From Clostridia bacterium (GTDB lineage: Bacteria; Bacillota_A; Clostridia; Oscillospirales; Butyricicoccaceae), in NCBI GenBank assembly GCA_017421885.1, contig JAFOHJ010000068.1, positions 1-7,594 on the forward strand: 7,594 nt of DNA. The letters are read 5' to 3'. Each line of letters opens with the position of its first letter. The first letter of the stretch is position 1. The notes below the pieces were generated by a model that saw nothing but the letters and a program-made list of their open reading frames with translations, was not told the origin of the DNA and ran no database searches. Made by a program: the position numbers and the translations under genes. Below, in pieces: positions 5,509 through 7,594 of the stretch.

Positions 5509-5630
5509 AGCAGTACTCCCCCTTTCATCACTATATGAATATACTCATCAACATAATAATAAAGATTCCACATACCAAAACAAAGGTCAGTGCCAAATGT
5601 TTTTTGTCCGGTTACTTCTTTCTTTTTCAT
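5505..5630 (-). CDS. Candidate small protein, possibly frameshifted membrane peptide
   Basis: As written, an ATG at 5628-5630 opens a 41-codon frame beginning MKKKEVTGQKTF and ending at TGA 5505-5507, overlapping the downstream TTG start by 4 nt. The only upstream ribosome-site candidate is weak (GAGGCGGTG). In the +1 frame, just past a run of six A (minus strand; 5600-5605), the sequence reads ALTFVLVCGIFIIMLMSIF and stops at TAG 5531-5533. One A fewer would give a 32-residue protein with a basic N-terminus (MKKKEVTGQK) and a single membrane helix, which looks more natural than the frame as read. It could be a pseudogene, a sequencing indel, a slippage product or chance. I recognise no family. 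Confidence 0.35.
   Translation of the reverse strand: MKKKEVTGQKTFGTDLCFGMWNLYYYVDEYIHIVMKGGVLL
5516..5522 (-). promoter_or_regulatory. Ribosome binding site supporting the TTG start of the AlkZ-related gene
   Basis: GGGGGAG on the minus strand lies 7 nt before TTG 5506-5508. No ATG or GTG of that frame is better placed, so the rare start codon is the best model. Confidence 0.75.
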
Positions 5631-5677
5631 CAAAGACACCGCCTCTGATAGCCAAAACATTTCATCTGTTTATTTTA

Positions 5678-5707
5678 ATTATAAGATAAACTGCTATTTT
5701 GAGTCAA
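5678..5707 (-). promoter_or_regulatory. Promoter of the small ORF / AlkZ-related / PK_C-like unit
   Basis: TTGACT (5702-5707), an 18-bp spacer and a perfect TATAAT (5678-5683) lie on the minus strand, just past the terminator of the preceding gene. The predicted start is near 5671, which places the small ORF at 5630 about 40 nt into the transcript and the TTG start about 160 nt in. Confidence 0.75.
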
Positions 5708-5714
5708 TCTATTT

Positions 5715-5749
5715 AAAAAAGCCATCCTTCAGTTACGAAGGATGGCTTT
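5715..5749 (-). terminator. Intrinsic terminator after the M18 aminopeptidase
   Basis: GCCATCCTTC (5721-5730) and GAAGGATGGC (5737-5746) form a perfect 10-bp stem with a 6-nt loop. It is flanked by AAA/TTT pairs and followed on the minus strand by six T (5715-5720). It lies about 14 nt past the aminopeptidase stop. Confidence 0.95.
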
Positions 5750-5763
5750 GGAGAATATGTTTC

Positions 5764-7158
5764 TTACTTGCTCAGATAGAAGGCCTTGTATGCCTTGGCT
5801 GTCATATAAAGGTCAGCCTTGGAAATGACCTCGAAGGGAGCGTGCATCGACAGAACGGGAACGCCGATATCTACAACGTCCATATCTGCGTTAGCCAGAA
5901 TGAAGGCGATGGTGCCGCCGCCGCCCTGGTCTACCTTACCCAGCTCGCTGGTCTGCCAGATAACGCCTGCATCGTTCATGATCTTGCGTACCTTGCCGAC
6001 GAACTCAGCGTTGGCATCATTGCAGCCGCCCTTACCGCGGGAGCCTGTGTACTTAACGATGGTAACACCCTTGCCGAGGTAAGATGTGTTGCGGGGATCG
6101 GCAACCGAAGGATAGTTGGGATCGAAAGCAGCAGCTACGTCGGAGGAGAGCAGTGCGCTCTTAGCCATTGCACGGTCGATGTCGAAGCCGTTGCATGTGC
6201 CGCGCTGAAGCTCGATCATTGTGCCGATAACGTTGGCAAAATAACGGGAGTGCATACCTGTGTTGCCGTTGGAGCCGACCTCTTCCTTATCAACGAAGAG
6301 AGCAACAGCTGTCTTCTCGCACTCGGTTGTTTCGAACAGAGCCTGCATCGATGTGTAAGCGCATACACGGTCGTCGTGGCCGTGAGCTGCGATGGAGCCG
6401 CGGTCGAAGCCTACGTCGCGAGCCTTGCCTGCGGGAACCAACTCGAGCTCAGCCGATACAAAGTCTTCCTCGACCATGCCATACTTCTCGTTGAGCATCT
6501 TGAGAACGTTCTTCTTGAAGCGTACTTCTTCCTTCTCTTCGCCCATGGGCAGTGTGCCTACGATAGCGTTGAGCTCCTCGCCGGCAACGCCTTCAGCCAG
6601 AGTTCTCTTGTTCTGGTCGGCAGCCAGGTGGGGCAGCAGGTCGCTGATATAGAATACGGGGTCGTTCTCGTCGTCGCCGACACTTACGTTGATCATAGAG
6701 CCGTCAGCCAGAACAACTACGCCGTAAAGAGCCAGAGGCAAAGCTACCCACTGATACTTGCGGACACCGCCGTAATAGTGTGTCTTGATCAGAGCCATGC
6801 CGCCGTCTTCATAGAGGGGGTTCTGCTTGAGGTCGAGACGGGGAGAGTCGATGTGGCTGCCAACAATGTTGACACCCTTTGCAACTTCTTCCTTACCGAT
6901 AACTGCGAGAGTTACGTTCTTGCCGCGTGCGAGGCTGTAAACCTTGTCGCCTGCCTTGAGCTCTGTGACTGTGTTGAGGTCGACAAAGCCGGCTTCCTTA
7001 GCACGGCGGACGATCTCGTCAGCGCAGACACGCTCTGTCTTGCTTGCATCCATGAATGCCTTGTAGTCTTCGCCCATAGCCATAACTTCGGCGCGCTGAG
7101 CTTCGTCAAGAGCATCCCATACCAGACCGTACTTGACGGTCAGTTCATTCTTCTGCAT
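5764..7158 (-). CDS. apeA: M18 family zinc aminopeptidase
   Basis: The complete 464-residue product has the usual length for clostridial M18 family aminopeptidase 1. These cytoplasmic, dodecameric di-zinc enzymes remove N-terminal residues from peptides. All expected metal and catalytic positions are visible: His102 in GSHIDSPRLDLK, Asp262 in GHDDRVCAYTSM, the Glu292/Glu293 pair (base and ligand) in DKEEVGSNG, Asp340 in SSDVAAAFDPNY and His439 in VLSMHAPFEV. GKGGCNDANAEF (375-386) and a Gly-rich GGGGTIAF (412-419) are also typical. AAAGGAG at 7168-7174 lies 9 nt before the ATG. The gene starts 40 nt after the Xaa-Pro aminopeptidase stop with no terminator between, so the two peptidases probably share a transcript and together finish peptide breakdown. 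The symbol follows the common family-1 naming and is less certain than the function. Confidence 0.95.
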   Translation of the reverse strand: MQKNELTVKYGLVWDALDEAQRAEVMAMGEDYKAFMDASKTERVCADEIVRRAKEAGFVDLNTVTELKAGDKVYSLARGKNVTLAVIGKEEVAKGVNIVGSHIDSPRLDLKQNPLYEDGGMALIKTHYYGGVRKYQWVALPLALYGVVVLADGSMINVSVGDDENDPVFYISDLLPHLAADQNKRTLAEGVAGEELNAIVGTLPMGEEKEEVRFKKNVLKMLNEKYGMVEEDFVSAELELVPAGKARDVGFDRGSIAAHGHDDRVCAYTSMQALFETTECEKTAVALFVDKEEVGSNGNTGMHSRYFANVIGTMIELQRGTCNGFDIDRAMAKSALLSSDVAAAFDPNYPSVADPRNTSYLGKGVTIVKYTGSRGKGGCNDANAEFVGKVRKIMNDAGVIWQTSELGKVDQGGGGTIAFILANADMDVVDIGVPVLSMHAPFEVISKADLYMTAKAYKAFYLSK

Positions 7159-7198
7159 TTTGAATCTCTCCTTTAATATTAACAGAGAATTATATCCT

Positions 7199-7594
7199 CT
7201 ATCTATTCATTATATTTTCGATCTCGTCAATGTCAAGCAGTCTGTTACCGATAAGATCACAGGGCTCGCCCTCTGTGATCAGAATATCGTTCTCAAGACG
7301 GATGCCTATGCCCTCTTCCTTGATATAAAGGCCGGGTTCGTTGGAAACGACCATGCCGGGCTCGTAAACAAGGCGGTCGGAGGGGTCGTGGGTGTCAAGA
7401 CCCAGCGAGTGAGATACGCCGTGGTAGTAATACTTTCCTACCTCGCTGTCGTCGGTTATGAGGCCGATGGTGCGCAGCGCCTTCTTATAAAAGTCGATGA
7501 CAGCCTGCTGGGGTTCGCGGATGGATACGCCGGGACGCATTTTATCTTTGGAGATATCCATAGCTTCACGGACGATCTTATAAAGCTCCTTCTG
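7199..7594 (-). CDS. Xaa-Pro aminopeptidase (M24B), C-terminal part only
   Basis: The frame is open to the right window edge, and 131 residues and the stop are present. The fragment is the second half of a pita-bread M24B metallopeptidase, which removes an N-terminal residue preceding proline. Visible are YYYHGVSHSLGLDTHDPSDR with the metal-binding and catalytic His positions (fragment residues 58, 62 and 69), the metal-ligand Glu86 in SNEPGLYI and Glu101 in GIRLENDILI. The two metal-binding Asp residues expected earlier in the family lie outside the window. The ATG at 7559-7561 is internal: the frame continues upstream as coding sequence (QKELYKIVREA), so it should not be taken as the start. 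It lies directly upstream of the M18 peptidase. Confidence 0.93.
   Translation of the reverse strand, partial: QKELYKIVREAMDISKDKMRPGVSIREPQQAVIDFYKKALRTIGLITDDSEVGKYYYHGVSHSLGLDTHDPSDRLVYEPGMVVSNEPGLYIKEEGIGIRLENDILITEGEPCDLIGNRLLDIDEIENIMNR
7209..7236 (-). promoter_or_regulatory. Possible internal promoter for the M18 aminopeptidase
   Basis: A perfect TTGACA (7231-7236), a 16-bp spacer and a perfect TATAAT (7209-7214) lie on the minus strand inside the last codons of the Xaa-Pro aminopeptidase gene. The predicted start near 7202 gives a leader of about 44 nt. The match could be a by-product of the encoded LDIDEIENIMN residues. Confidence 0.5.

Noticed and set aside
5590..7176. A 528-codon open frame on the plus strand.
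   Set aside because: It is the antisense shadow of the M18 aminopeptidase, which has all catalytic motifs. It also runs through the terminator hairpin and has no family resemblance.
7199..7561. A free-standing 120-residue protein starting at ATG 7559-7561.
   Set aside because: The frame continues upstream to the window edge as plausible M24 coding sequence, and the fragment lacks the N-terminal half of the metallopeptidase domain.

Overview
The window looks like chromosome from an anaerobic, low-to-moderate GC member of the Clostridia (Lachnospiraceae/Oscillospiraceae-like). The evidence is strong AGGAGG-type ribosome binding sites, sigma-A-type promoters, tight intrinsic terminators, and protein families common in gut Firmicutes. 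That assignment comes from family resemblance and gene style; no rRNA or other marker is present. Every gene I can support is read on the minus strand, so transcription runs from right to left.

From right to left there are four transcription blocks. (1) 7594-5764: the C-terminal part of an M24B Xaa-Pro aminopeptidase, cut by the window edge, followed by a complete M18 aminopeptidase and a textbook terminator (5715-5749). Together they make a peptide-degradation pair. (2) 5707-4175: a consensus promoter, a tiny and possibly frameshifted ORF, an AlkZ-related winged-helix protein starting at TTG, a stand-alone pyruvate-kinase-C-like protein, and a terminator. (3) 4177-2101: a 230-bp regulatory region, then an operon of three genes. 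These are an acyl-carrier-protein-like protein that lacks the phosphopantetheine serine, a sortase-like exported protein with a retroviral-type CCHC zinc knuckle, and a secreted transglutaminase-like protein. (4) 2052-1: a large regulator with about four PAS or PAS-like modules and a C-terminal OmpR/SARP-type winged helix. It has its own promoter and a 13-bp perfect palindrome over the -35 box. Its last residues run off the left edge.

The most interesting part is the combination of blocks 3 and 4. Directly upstream of a perfect TATAAT with no recognisable -35 box there are six GGAAC units at an exact 11-bp period (3978-4043). Further upstream are two widely spaced inverted copies of the same core. 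An 11-bp direct-repeat array overlapping the -35 region is the classic target layout for OmpR/PhoB and SARP winged helices, which is the type of DNA-binding domain carried by the neighbouring PAS protein. I infer a sensor-regulated surface system in which the PAS regulator may activate an ACP-like / sortase-like / transglutaminase operon. The component families are known. I do not recognise the assembled system or its biochemical role.
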